Shown here in pieces: positions 42,949 to 50,941 of a DNA stretch of 64,000 bases. Numbering within the stretch: the first letter of the stretch is position 1; each line of letters begins with the position of its first letter. The stretch spans positions 496,001-560,000 of the forward strand of contig NZ_JAKCFA010000002.1 in the NCBI RefSeq assembly GCF_024198215.1. The letters run 5' to 3'. The notes beneath the pieces were generated by a model, which had not been told where the DNA came from, made no database searches, and saw only the letters and a program-made list of their open reading frames with translations. The translations under genes and the position numbers were made by a program. The DNA comes from Myxococcus qinghaiensis (GTDB lineage Bacteria > Myxococcota > Myxococcia > Myxococcales > Myxococcaceae).

Positions 42949-43751
42949 GCCCACCGCCACGCGTCGCGAGCCTCGGGCTGAAGACGGTGCGCGGCGCGGG
43001 CAGCCTCGGACTGGAGGCGGTGCGAGGCACCGGGGCGCTCGCGCTGGTGGCGGCGCGCACGGTGCTCGGCCTCCCCCGGCTGGAGCGGCGCGAGCTGGCG
43101 CGGGCGCTGGTGCAGTTCGGCTACGACTCGCTGCCCCTGGCCCTGGCCACGGCGGCGCTGGCGGGGGTCATCGTCGTGTTGCAGTCGGGGCTCTACATCC
43201 AGCGCTTCGGCGCGCGGGCGTTCCTCGGCTGGGCCGCGGGCTACGGCGTGCTGTGGGAATTCGGTCCGCTGCTGCTGGGCCTCATCATGTCCGCGCGGAT
43301 TGGGGCGAGGAACGCGGCGGAGCTGGCCACCATGCAGGTGGGTGGACAGATAGAGGGCCTGCGGGGAATCGGCTTGGACCCGTTCGCCATCCTCGTGGCG
43401 CCGCGCGTGGTGGCGATGGAGCTGAGCATGCTCGCGATGAGCACCTTCACGTTCCTGGTCGCCATCCTCTTCGAGTCCGTGGCGGCCCTCTTCACGCTCG
43501 GCCTGCCGCTGCGAATCTTCTTCGGCACGTTCGCGCAGATGTTGAGCCCGCTCGACATCCTGGGGGGCGTGGTGAAGACGGGGGCCTTCGGCCTGGCCAT
43601 CTCGCTGGTGTCCACGTCGGTGGGGCTGTCCGCGCGCGGTGGCGCCCAGGCGGTGGGGCGCGCGGCGGCGAGCGCGGTGGTGCAAGGGTGCGCCGCCATC
43701 TTCGTCATCGACTTCCTGCTCACGCTCGCGCTGGCCGGGTGGATGGCATGA
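42945..43751 (+). CDS. MlaE-family permease 1
   Basis: It is an inner-membrane subunit of an MCE lipid transporter, 268 residues. The first 60 residues are an extension rich in Ala/Gly/Arg. The MlaE core follows: LAGVIVVLQSGLYIQRFGAR, then GPLLLGLIMSARIGARNAAE, then LATMQVGGQIEGLRGIGLDP (the coupling-helix region contacting the ATPase), then about four further helices. It pairs with a second, different permease encoded next. GTG start overlapping the ATPase gene by 4 bp. Confidence 0.93.
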   Translation: MSPPPRVASLGLKTVRGAGSLGLEAVRGTGALALVAARTVLGLPRLERRELARALVQFGYDSLPLALATAALAGVIVVLQSGLYIQRFGARAFLGWAAGYGVLWEFGPLLLGLIMSARIGARNAAELATMQVGGQIEGLRGIGLDPFAILVAPRVVAMELSMLAMSTFTFLVAILFESVAALFTLGLPLRIFFGTFAQMLSPLDILGGVVKTGAFGLAISLVSTSVGLSARGGAQAVGRAAASAVVQGCAAIFVIDFLLTLALAGWMA

Positions 43752-44494
43752 ACCGGGTGCTGTCGTTCTTCGGGGCTCCGGTGGTGCTCTTCGCGCGCAC
43801 GGTGCGGGCCGGGGCTCGCGAGGGTGTGTCCTGGCGCGAGTGCGCGGTGCAGCTCCACGAGCTGGGTGGGCGCAGCGTGTGGCTCGTGGTGTCGGGCATG
43901 GCCTTCTTCGGCGCGGTGCTGGTCACCATCGCCAACAGCCAGGCCCGGCGCTTCGTGGGCAACGTGGCGGTGCTCGGGCCCGCGTACTTCGAGCTGCTGA
44001 TTCGCGAGCTGGGGCCCGTGGTCTCCGCGCTCTTGACGGCCTCGCGCGCGGGGGCGGGCCACGCGGCGGAGCTGTCCACCATGAGCGTCAACGAGCAGGT
44101 GGAGGCGCTGGAGATGTCCGCCGGAGACCCGTACGCGGACCTGGTGGCACCGCGCATGGTGGCGGGGCTGTTGGGCGTGCCGCTGCTCAGCACGCTGGGG
44201 ACGGTGGCCGCGACGCTGTCGGCGGCGCTGGTGGCGAGCCTGGTGTTCGGCGTGGACGGCCGGGCCTTCATGGACCCCCGGTATGTGGATGGCTGGGATT
44301 TGCTCGCGGCGGGGATGAAGGCCGTGGCATGCGGGCTGTACATTCCCCTGGCGGCGGCGGTGGCGGGCCTGCGGGCCCGGGGTGGCGCGGAGGCCGTGGG
44401 GCAGGCCACCACCGAGGGCGTCGTGGCCGCGAGCCTGGGGTGTCTGTTGATTGACTTTGGCGTCTCCCTCGCATTCCAACTGCTGCGCCTGTGA
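43748..44494 (+). CDS. MlaE-family permease 2
   Basis: It has 248 residues with the MlaE core GPAYFELLIRELGPVVSALL, TASRAGAGHAAELSTMSVNE and QVEALEMSAGDPYADLVAPR. Identity to permease 1 is limited to the family signature. Having two unlike MlaE proteins in one operon suggests a heterodimeric membrane domain in place of the usual MlaE homodimer. ATG overlaps the preceding TGA; its own stop overlaps the next GTG. Confidence 0.93.
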   Translation: MNRVLSFFGAPVVLFARTVRAGAREGVSWRECAVQLHELGGRSVWLVVSGMAFFGAVLVTIANSQARRFVGNVAVLGPAYFELLIRELGPVVSALLTASRAGAGHAAELSTMSVNEQVEALEMSAGDPYADLVAPRMVAGLLGVPLLSTLGTVAATLSAALVASLVFGVDGRAFMDPRYVDGWDLLAAGMKAVACGLYIPLAAAVAGLRARGGAEAVGQATTEGVVAASLGCLLIDFGVSLAFQLLRL

Positions 44495-45249
44495 GCACGA
44501 ACGACGCCCCCACGAGCCCCGAGGACACGCTCCGCTTCACGGACGTGCGCGTCGCGTTCGAGGGCGGGCGGCGCGTGCTGGACGGGATGACGGCGGAGCT
44601 GTCGACGCGAGAGCTGACGTTCATCGCGGGAGCGAGCGGCTCGGGCAAGAGCGTCCTGTGTCGGATGGCGGTGGGCCTGCTGAAGCCAGACGCGGGCAGC
44701 GTGGAGCTGTGGGGCGAGCGGGTGGATACGCAGCCGGAGCGCGGGCTGGTCCGCCTGCGGCGACGGGCGCCGTATCTGGTGCAGGGCCCTGCCCTGCTCG
44801 ACTGGCGGACGCTGCGGGAGAACGTGCGACTGGCGGACCCGAAGGCGCCCGATGACGCGGTGGACTCGGCGCTGGCGCAGGTGGGGCTGTTGGAGTGGGC
44901 GGACCGGCTGCCTCCGGAGCTGGGGCCTGGAGCGAAGAAGCGGGCCGCGATTGCCCGGGCGCTGGTGTTGAAGCCGCGCTATCTGCTGCTGGACGAGCCG
45001 ACCACGGGGTTGGACCGGCGGGCGGCGACACAGGTGGAAGAGGTCATCGCATCCTTGCGGACGCGGGGACTGGGAGGGCTGGTGGTGACGCATGACTATC
45101 GACAGCTCAAGGGGCTGGCGGACCGGGTGTTGGTGGTGGCGCAAGGCCGGTGTGCGTACCTGGGGCCTCCGGCGGGTTTCCTGGAGTCCTCCGCGCCAGA
45201 GTTGCGGGTGCTGACAGCGCCGTTCATGGAGGGTGCGACGGATGGATGA
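44491..45249 (+). CDS. MCE/Mla-type ABC transporter ATPase 2 (degenerate signature)
   Basis: It has 252 residues. It has Walker A (GASGSGKSVLCRM), a Q-loop (YLVQGPALLDW), a full Walker B with catalytic Glu (YLLLDEPTTGLD) and a switch His (LVVTHDYRQL). The signature is broken: LGPGAKKR where LSGGxxKR is expected. This is the exact complement of the defects in ATPase 1. In a heterodimer one ATP site would carry every defect and the other would be fully consensus. It overlaps the next gene by 8 bp. Confidence 0.92.
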   Translation: MSTNDAPTSPEDTLRFTDVRVAFEGGRRVLDGMTAELSTRELTFIAGASGSGKSVLCRMAVGLLKPDAGSVELWGERVDTQPERGLVRLRRRAPYLVQGPALLDWRTLRENVRLADPKAPDDAVDSALAQVGLLEWADRLPPELGPGAKKRAAIARALVLKPRYLLLDEPTTGLDRRAATQVEEVIASLRTRGLGGLVVTHDYRQLKGLADRVLVVAQGRCAYLGPPAGFLESSAPELRVLTAPFMEGATDG

Positions 45250-46252
45250 GCGACGGCTGGAATTGAAGGTGGGCGCCCTGGTGCTGGCGGCGCTGGTGGG
45301 CGTGCTGGTGTTGCTGTGGTTGATGGGGGAGCTGTCGTTGGGCTCGTCCACGGTGCTGCCGGTGGACTTCGGGCACACGGGCAACGTGGTGGAGGGCGCG
45401 CCGGTGAAGCTGGGCGGCGTCCAGGTGGGTCGGGTGCAGGCGATTCAACTGCAGCCGGAGCGTCGAGATGCCCGTGGACAGCCCCTGCCCGTGCGCATGG
45501 AGCTGGCGGTGACGCCGGAGTCCCTGGCGGCGCTGCGCTCGGATGCGCGGGTGACGGTGGCCTCGGTGGGCCTGTTGGGTGAGCCCTATCTGGAGTTGAA
45601 CCCAGGGACGCAGCCGGGGACGTGGCCCCCGGGTGAAGCCTTGCGAGGGACGGATGCCCCGCGGCTGGATCTCCTGGCGGAGCACCTCTCCAAATTCGTG
45701 GAGACGATGTCTGGGATGCTGGAGAAGGACCCGGAGGCGATCACCGGCCTGGTGACGAATATCTCCCGGCTGTCCAAGACGCTGGATGAGCTGCTCACGG
45801 AGAACAAGGGCGACGTGAAGGTGCTCGTCTCGGAGCTGGCCGCGGCGTCGAAGGACTTGAGGCAGCTGTCCCAACTCGCCAGGGAGTCCCTCCAGCCGGG
45901 AGGCAAGGCGGCCCGGCTGTTGGACGACGCGGCGGCGAGCGCGGCGGTGCTGCGCAGCGAGCTGCCCGGGCTGACGAAGTCGGCGGGGACAACCTTGGAC
46001 GGACTGGCGGCCGTCACGGGCGAGCTGGGCCCGGAGGACGGGAAGCGCGTCAAGCTGGCGTTGGAGAGGCTGACGACAGCCGTGGGGCAATTGGACAGCA
46101 TCGCCGCCCGGGCGGACCGCGTGCTGGCGAGGATTGAGGCCGGCGAGGGCACCGTCGGCGCGGTGCTCCAGGACCCTACCCTCTACAACGAGCTGCGCAC
46201 CCTGGTGACGGACCTGCGCAAGCATCCGTGGAAGATGCTGTGGAAGGACTGA
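45242..46252 (+). CDS. MCE-domain substrate-binding protein (MlaD/Mce type)
   Basis: It has 336 residues: one N-terminal membrane helix (LVLAALVGVLVLLWLMGEL), then an MCE domain (VLPVDFGHTGNVVEGAPVKL, GGVQVGRVQAIQL, ... LGEPYLELNPG). A long helical/coiled-coil tail follows (about 150-330: LAEHLSKFVETMSGMLEKDP, LVSELAAASKDLRQLSQLAR) and ends VGAVLQDPTLYNEL. MCE domains form hexamers and their helical tails make periplasm-spanning tubes, so lipids could move between membranes. It is the only MCE protein of the operon. An alternative start lies 9 bp upstream (45233). Confidence 0.93.
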   Translation: MDERRLELKVGALVLAALVGVLVLLWLMGELSLGSSTVLPVDFGHTGNVVEGAPVKLGGVQVGRVQAIQLQPERRDARGQPLPVRMELAVTPESLAALRSDARVTVASVGLLGEPYLELNPGTQPGTWPPGEALRGTDAPRLDLLAEHLSKFVETMSGMLEKDPEAITGLVTNISRLSKTLDELLTENKGDVKVLVSELAAASKDLRQLSQLARESLQPGGKAARLLDDAAASAAVLRSELPGLTKSAGTTLDGLAAVTGELGPEDGKRVKLALERLTTAVGQLDSIAARADRVLARIEAGEGTVGAVLQDPTLYNELRTLVTDLRKHPWKMLWKD

Positions 46253-46268
46253 CCAGACAGGTCAGTCC
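46246..46268 (+). terminator. Hairpin overlapping the stop codon of the MCE gene
   Basis: A perfect 9-bp stem (GGACTGACC / GGTCAGTCC) with a 5-base loop includes the TGA at 46250-46252. It has no T tract. It could end the MCE transcript or protect its 3' end. Confidence 0.5.
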
Positions 46269-46361
46269 TCAACGCCTGCCCAGCGCGACGGCGCCATTCC
46301 CGCCGCCAGGGCAGCCCGTCAGTCCAATTGCATGCGCGGCGGAAACGGGGGAGATTGCCTG

Positions 46362-46393
46362 GAAGTCCAGATTTTCATGCATATCTGGACTTC
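46362..46393 (+). promoter_or_regulatory. Perfect 11-bp inverted repeat 15 bp upstream of the repeat-protein start
   Basis: GAAGTCCAGAT at 46362-46372 pairs exactly with ATCTGGACTTC at 46383-46393 across a 10-base spacer. No T run follows, which argues against a terminator. Position just before the start at 46409 fits an operator or a 5'-UTR hairpin controlling translation. Confidence 0.5.
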
Positions 46394-46408
46394 ACCCCCG
46401 AGGCGAAC

Positions 46409-47266
46409 ATGTCCCCGAAGAGTGCATCGATTTCAGGTCGGTCCTGGCTCCACGCGACGCTCCTCCTGCTGACCTTGAGCGCGAGTCCTGGGTACGCAGC
46501 CGGCGTATTCATTGGCGCATGGGACTTGAATGGCGATGGCACGCTGGAGTCTGTCTATAACAACCTGAGCTACATCGAAGTACAGCAGACCGATGGTCAG
46601 ACTCGCACCTATTCCATCTCGAATGGAGCCTGGACGCTGCTGCAGACCGCGGACCTGGATGGAGCAGCGGGCGCTGAGCTGGCCATCAACGTAGGGAGCT
46701 TCATCCGGGTGATTACCCATCGCACCGCGGCCACCCGCGACTACTCCATCTCCAACGGTTCCTGGGCTCCGATTGGCGTCAGCAACATGGATGGCGTCGC
46801 GGGACAGGAGCTGGCCATCAACGTGGGGAGCTTCGTCCGGGTGATTACCCACCGGACCGCCGCCACGCGCGACTATGCCATCTCTGGAGGCGCGTGGGTC
46901 CCGCTGGGCTTTCATGACCTGAACGGCGATGGGGCGACCGAGCTGCCCATCAACACCGGCGCCGCCATCCGAGTCGTCGAGCACAAGACGGCCGTGACTC
47001 GTGACTTCTCCATCTCCAGCGGGACCTGGGCGCTGATGGGCGTCGCCGACACGAATGGACAGCCGGGCGCCGAGATGGTCATCAACAACGTCTCGACCGT
47101 GAAAATCGTCCGCTACGCCAATGGCACCATCGGGGACTACCATGTCCCCGGGTTCTGGACCCTGCGGATGATCACCAACATGGACGGACTGGCCGGGGAT
47201 GAAGTCGTCCTCAACTCCGGCTCCACCACCAAGACCATCTACGACGCACAGGGCATCATCCGCTAA
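46409..47266 (+). CDS. Secreted VCBS/FG-GAP-like repeat protein
   Basis: It has 285 residues from the ATG at 46409, with a signal peptide (SWLHATLLLLTLSASPGYAA). The mature protein is built of about six units of 40 residues: AWDLNGDGTLESV, ADLDGAAGAELAINVGSFIR, SNMDGVAGQELAINVGSFVR, HDLNGDGATELPINTGAAIR, ADTNGQPGAEMVINNVSTVK and TNMDGLAGDEVVLNSG. Asp/Asn-x-Asp/Asn-Gly loops suggest calcium binding as in integrin-type FG-GAP propellers. Units two and three are nearly identical, so recent internal duplication is likely. The upstream inverted repeat may control it. Confidence 0.8.
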   Translation: MSPKSASISGRSWLHATLLLLTLSASPGYAAGVFIGAWDLNGDGTLESVYNNLSYIEVQQTDGQTRTYSISNGAWTLLQTADLDGAAGAELAINVGSFIRVITHRTAATRDYSISNGSWAPIGVSNMDGVAGQELAINVGSFVRVITHRTAATRDYAISGGAWVPLGFHDLNGDGATELPINTGAAIRVVEHKTAVTRDFSISSGTWALMGVADTNGQPGAEMVINNVSTVKIVRYANGTIGDYHVPGFWTLRMITNMDGLAGDEVVLNSGSTTKTIYDAQGIIR

Positions 47267-47269
47267 CGC

Positions 47270-47660
47270 CGAGATCCGTTGAGTTGAGGGAAGGGTAGGC
47301 AGTGGCGGAACCAGGCGGCGAGCTTCGCGAGAGGAGTGGCCGCTCGTAGCCGTCGCACTGCCCGGGCCAGTGCGGCGAGGGCGCAAGGGCGAGCTTGCGC
47401 AGTTGCCGCTTCAGGTCAGCCCACCACAGCTCGATGGGGTTGAAGTCGCGGCTGTAGGTGGGCAGGTACACCCCGCAGGCTCCCACGGCTTCGATGGCCT
47501 GGCGCACACCTTTGACTTTGTGTGCCCCAGGTTGTCCATCAGCACCACGTCTCCCTGGCGCAGCCAGGGGCACAGGCGCTGCCGGACACCCTCCAAGCCG
47601 AAGCGCCCCACCGACACGGTCGAAGGTCCGGCCTCATGGCCAGAACTCCCGTGCGGGCTC
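47270..47660 (-). pseudogene. IS630-family transposase relic with frameshifts
   Basis: Three pieces of one DDE transposase lie in three frames: GLEGVRQRLCPWLRQGDVVL then MDNLG (second catalytic Asp); AHKVKGVRQAIEAVGACGVY then LPTYSRDFNPIELWWADLKR (catalytic Glu); and AAWFRHC near 47300. The first frameshift is at about 47533, the second at about 47340. The N-terminal helix-turn-helix and first Asp are absent. No terminal inverted repeats were found. Confidence 0.8.
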
Positions 47661-48011
47661 GAACCCGCCAGCTCAAGCCCCTTCGTCAAACGCAGACATA
47701 TTTCGAAGGGATGGTGGGAAGGCACTATTGCCAACACCCGTCCACCTCAAGCACCATGCACGAAATACAGCTTAATTATCTATATCAGTGAATCCCACTA
47801 TAGATAGAGATTCATCGAGCGGAGGATCCCCCACCGGGCGCCACCCACGCCCGTCATCCCCCGTCTACATGTCTTGCCCACGGGAGCCTCTCCATCCAGC
47901 ACCGCCACCGCGGGCTTCCCTGTAGCCATGAGGCCGGTCGCGGCCTCGTGGTGCAGTCCATTCACCGCGTCCATCGTTGTGCCGTCCCAGTCCCCAACAA
48001 GGAGCGATTGC
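47661..48011. other. Gene-poor, partly AT-rich stretch with an unexplained minus-strand segment
   Basis: The first half is AT-rich for this genome (about 47755-47815) and contains an 8-bp inverted repeat, TATCTATA at 47777-47784 with TATAGATA at 47799-47806. The second half is GC-rich. Read on the minus strand it gives GDWDGTTMDAVNGLHHEAAT then GKPAVAVLDGEAPVGKTC, which looks like a piece of coding sequence, possibly another transposase relic. No intact gene is present. The promoter of the Hint-domain gene should lie here. Confidence 0.4.
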
Positions 48012-49874
48012 ATGAAGAGCACGTCAGGAATGCAGTTAGCACGGATGCTGCCGTTGACTGGCGTCATGTTGCTGAGCGCGGGATGGAGCAACACGCTGAA
48101 CGCGCCGAAGGACGACTCGGCGGCCTCCCAGGCGCTGGTCGAGCGACATGACCTCGCCGCGAAGGAGGGGAGCTATCAAATCAACCTGAACCTCGCGAAC
48201 AAGACCGACTGGGATTTCCTGCGCAACCGTCTGGCGTCCGCAGGCAAGACGGAGCAGAACGCCCCGGAGCTCTTCCGGCGGATGGGGCTCATCCGCGAGC
48301 GCGCGCTGGCGCGCCAGGCCAGCGGGACACTGGCGGATGACCCCAGGAACGGCGCCTGGTGCAACCACTTCCTCAAGTTCGACCGGGCTCACATTCCCGA
48401 CGGGAACGTCCACACGTTCTTCCCCGTGGTCCAGGTGTCATGCAAGGACGGCGCGGACTACGTCTACGCCGACCTCCTCAACTACGACACCCATGAGACG
48501 GAGTCGGACTCCGTCCTGCACTCCTCCACGTCCGGCGAGGAGTATGGCGACGGGCGGGAGTTCGACGACGTCAAGATACCGGCGACCATCGCCACGGGCA
48601 GGTCGCGCGTCCTGCGCATGGAGTCGCTGGCGCTGGCACTGGGAACGACCATCGACCAGACGTCCTACATCGTCGAGCGGGCCGCGGTCATCAACACCCT
48701 GCCCTCGATGACCTTCACGCACCCGCGCAAGATTCTCCCCGCGCCCGTCTCCGCTGAAATCATGGCCTGTCAGCTTCGCGGCGGTCTGGACTGTGACTAT
48801 GCCGTCGCGGGCTACCAGAATGGCAACCTGACTGCCTATCCGCCGTCGCCGACGGGGGTCGCGGCCTCCTACTCCAACCAGCCGGGGACCCTGAACCCCT
48901 CCGACTTCTGGAGCTTCACCGCTCCCTACCAGTACGACAACCTCTATGTCCCCGTTCGGGGCACCTTCAACGCGGGAGCGAGCAATGGCTTCCAGTGCAC
49001 GTTGGCATCCGTCACGATGGCGCGCGTCCAGCTCATCACGGACGATTCCGCTCGCACGTGCCTGAACAACACGCAGTTCATCAGCTCCCTCCCGACGGGG
49101 GGGACCCAGGTCTTCCTCAACATCCTGACGAACATGAACCGCCTGTTCAACACCGCGGGCAACGGCACCAGCCCCGCCGACTGCGCGGCGTCGACCGTCA
49201 TCAACGAGATGACGCGCCTCCTGATTACCATCTCCGGCAAGGTCCGCTGCAACGGGGTGGACAAGCCGTTCGTCGTCATCTACCCGAAGCAGCCGGAAGA
49301 CGGCACGCCGAACATCTTCTTCCGCAATAGCTGCATGGCCTCCGGAACCCGCATCACCCTGGCGGACGGCAAGGTCGTCCCCGTGGAGACGGTCAAGCTG
49401 GGCGACAAGGTGCTCGCCAATGACAAGGGCACGGCGCTGACGGTCATCGACGTGTCTCGCGGCAATGAGGTCAAGCCCCTGCTGCGCCTGCGCGATGACG
49501 CGGGCCACGACGCGACGCTCACCGAGATGCACCCGGTCATCATGGCCACGGGCGAGGTGGTCGCCGCGAAGGCGCTGAAGGTCCAGGACCAGGTGAAGAC
49601 CGCGAAGGGAATCTCCACCCTGACGTCCATCACCCCCGTCTCCCCCGAGAAGCAGCGCGTCTACAACCTGGGCCTCGGAACGGACCAGGAGCGGCTCACC
49701 CTGGAGAAGAACGGGCGCACCCTGTTCGCCGGGGGCTTCCTCGTCGGTGACCTGGGGATGCAGGATGGCCTCCAGCGCCCCCTGAACGAGCAGAAGCTGT
49801 CCCTCCTGGAGCGCCTGCCCAAGGCGTGGCACCGGGACTTCCGCAATGGCATCCAGCCGAAGGTCGCACACTGA
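48012..49874 (+). CDS. Secreted protein with a C-terminal Hint (intein/hedgehog-type) domain
   Basis: It has 620 residues from the ATG at 48012, which is preceded by AAGGAG at 7-base spacing. An N-terminal export signal (ARMLPLTGVMLLSAGW) leads into a 400-residue domain I do not recognise, with about nine Cys. Residues 441-580 form a Hint domain: SCMASGTRITLADGKVVPVE with the splicing Cys441, KLGDKVLANDKG, the block-B TxxH motif in ATLTEMHPVI (Thr504, His507), and RTLFAGGFLVGDLG as the last strand. The C-terminal His-Asn of true inteins is missing, so N-terminal cleavage or transfer, as in bacterial intein-like and hedgehog domains, is possible but splicing is not. Confidence 0.82.
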   Translation: MKSTSGMQLARMLPLTGVMLLSAGWSNTLNAPKDDSAASQALVERHDLAAKEGSYQINLNLANKTDWDFLRNRLASAGKTEQNAPELFRRMGLIRERALARQASGTLADDPRNGAWCNHFLKFDRAHIPDGNVHTFFPVVQVSCKDGADYVYADLLNYDTHETESDSVLHSSTSGEEYGDGREFDDVKIPATIATGRSRVLRMESLALALGTTIDQTSYIVERAAVINTLPSMTFTHPRKILPAPVSAEIMACQLRGGLDCDYAVAGYQNGNLTAYPPSPTGVAASYSNQPGTLNPSDFWSFTAPYQYDNLYVPVRGTFNAGASNGFQCTLASVTMARVQLITDDSARTCLNNTQFISSLPTGGTQVFLNILTNMNRLFNTAGNGTSPADCAASTVINEMTRLLITISGKVRCNGVDKPFVVIYPKQPEDGTPNIFFRNSCMASGTRITLADGKVVPVETVKLGDKVLANDKGTALTVIDVSRGNEVKPLLRLRDDAGHDATLTEMHPVIMATGEVVAAKALKVQDQVKTAKGISTLTSITPVSPEKQRVYNLGLGTDQERLTLEKNGRTLFAGGFLVGDLGMQDGLQRPLNEQKLSLLERLPKAWHRDFRNGIQPKVAH

Positions 49875-49920
49875 CCTTCAGCGCTGGTATCGGGTCCCGA
49901 GCCTCGCGCAGTCGTGACAC

Positions 49921-49949
49921 GCCCCCTCCCAGCCGTGACGGGAGGGGGC
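49921..49949. terminator. Strong hairpin between convergent genes
   Basis: A perfect 10-bp GC stem (GCCCCCTCCC / GGGAGGGGGC) with a 9-base loop lies 47 bp after the Hint gene and 69 bp from the end of the convergent esterase gene. No T tract; probably bidirectional. Confidence 0.6.
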
Positions 49950-50017
49950 GGAGCCACTGGAGCCCCTGCCCCACCATCTCGACCCGCGCTCCGGAGCCAT
50001 CTGCGGACCGAGAACGC

Positions 50018-50770
50018 TCAGAGCGAGTGGCTCAGCATCCACGTGTAGATGTCATGACCCGCCGAGCCGTTGTAGGTCCGGGACCACGAGTCGTGTCCCA
50101 CGCCCGGATACAGCGTGAGCTGCGCGGGCGGGTTCGCCGCCGGATTGCAGACATTGTTCAGCTTGTTGACCGGCTCGATGGACCCATACTGAGACACCGT
50201 TCCATCCGCCGTGCCGTGGAAGGCCCACACCGGGACGTTCCATATGTTGCAGATGGCGAGCCCGTTGCCGTTCCCCGCGATGGGAACAATGGCCGCGACC
50301 TTCTGCGGGAAGGCCACGGTGTAGGACCAGATGACGATGGCCCCCGCCGAGAGCCCCGTCAGATAGATGCGGTTCGGGTCGACGCGATAGCGCGTCTTCG
50401 CGAACTCGATGATGCCGTCGATTTCGCTGTTGCCCCACCACGCATTGAATCGCTGGGGAGAGAGGAGGATGAACGGGAAGTGCCGTCCGTTCCGGATGAG
50501 CCGAGGCGGCGCGGTGATGGCCATCAGCTTCTCCAGCCCCGTCGCTGAAGCCGTTCCATCACCCTCCTGCCCCAGGCCGCCCAGGAAGATGACCAGCGGA
50601 TAGCGCTCCTCGAAGTTGTCGTCGTAGTCCTGCGGCAGGTACTCCCAGTAGCCGTAGTTGATGCCCGGCACCGTCGTCCTGGGCCGCGCGAGAATCTGCC
50701 CCTGTGCGGCCAACGCGCCCTGCGCGAAGAGCAGGACACAACCCAACAAGATGCGCTGCGATGTCGACAT
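50018..50770 (-). CDS. Secreted alpha/beta-hydrolase esterase (LpqC/feruloyl-esterase-like)
   Basis: It has 250 residues with a signal peptide (ILLGCVLLFAQGALA). The catalytic triad is readable: Ser in LTGLSAGAIV, Asp in FHGTADGTV, His in GVGHDSWSR. The layout, YPLVIFLGGLGQEGDG, then FILLSPQRFNAWW, then DPNRIYLTGLSAGA, matches the PHB-depolymerase/LpqC/feruloyl esterase class that attacks plant or polyester side-chain esters outside the cell. It is the last of three secreted hydrolase genes on this strand. Confidence 0.87.
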   Translation of the reverse strand: MSTSQRILLGCVLLFAQGALAAQGQILARPRTTVPGINYGYWEYLPQDYDDNFEERYPLVIFLGGLGQEGDGTASATGLEKLMAITAPPRLIRNGRHFPFILLSPQRFNAWWGNSEIDGIIEFAKTRYRVDPNRIYLTGLSAGAIVIWSYTVAFPQKVAAIVPIAGNGNGLAICNIWNVPVWAFHGTADGTVSQYGSIEPVNKLNNVCNPAANPPAQLTLYPGVGHDSWSRTYNGSAGHDIYTWMLSHSL

Positions 50771-50941
50771 GGCAACTCCTCTTCAACCTTGGGGAGTCGA
50801 TACGTTAGCCACCGGGTTGCATCGCAACCAGCAATTTCCAGATTTTCAGCCTAAGCAGATAAATCAAGACCGAGACGTCACGTCTCCGTGACACGCCTCA
50901 CCCTGGCCTCCATGTGGGGAGACCAGGGCAGGCGCGGTGTC

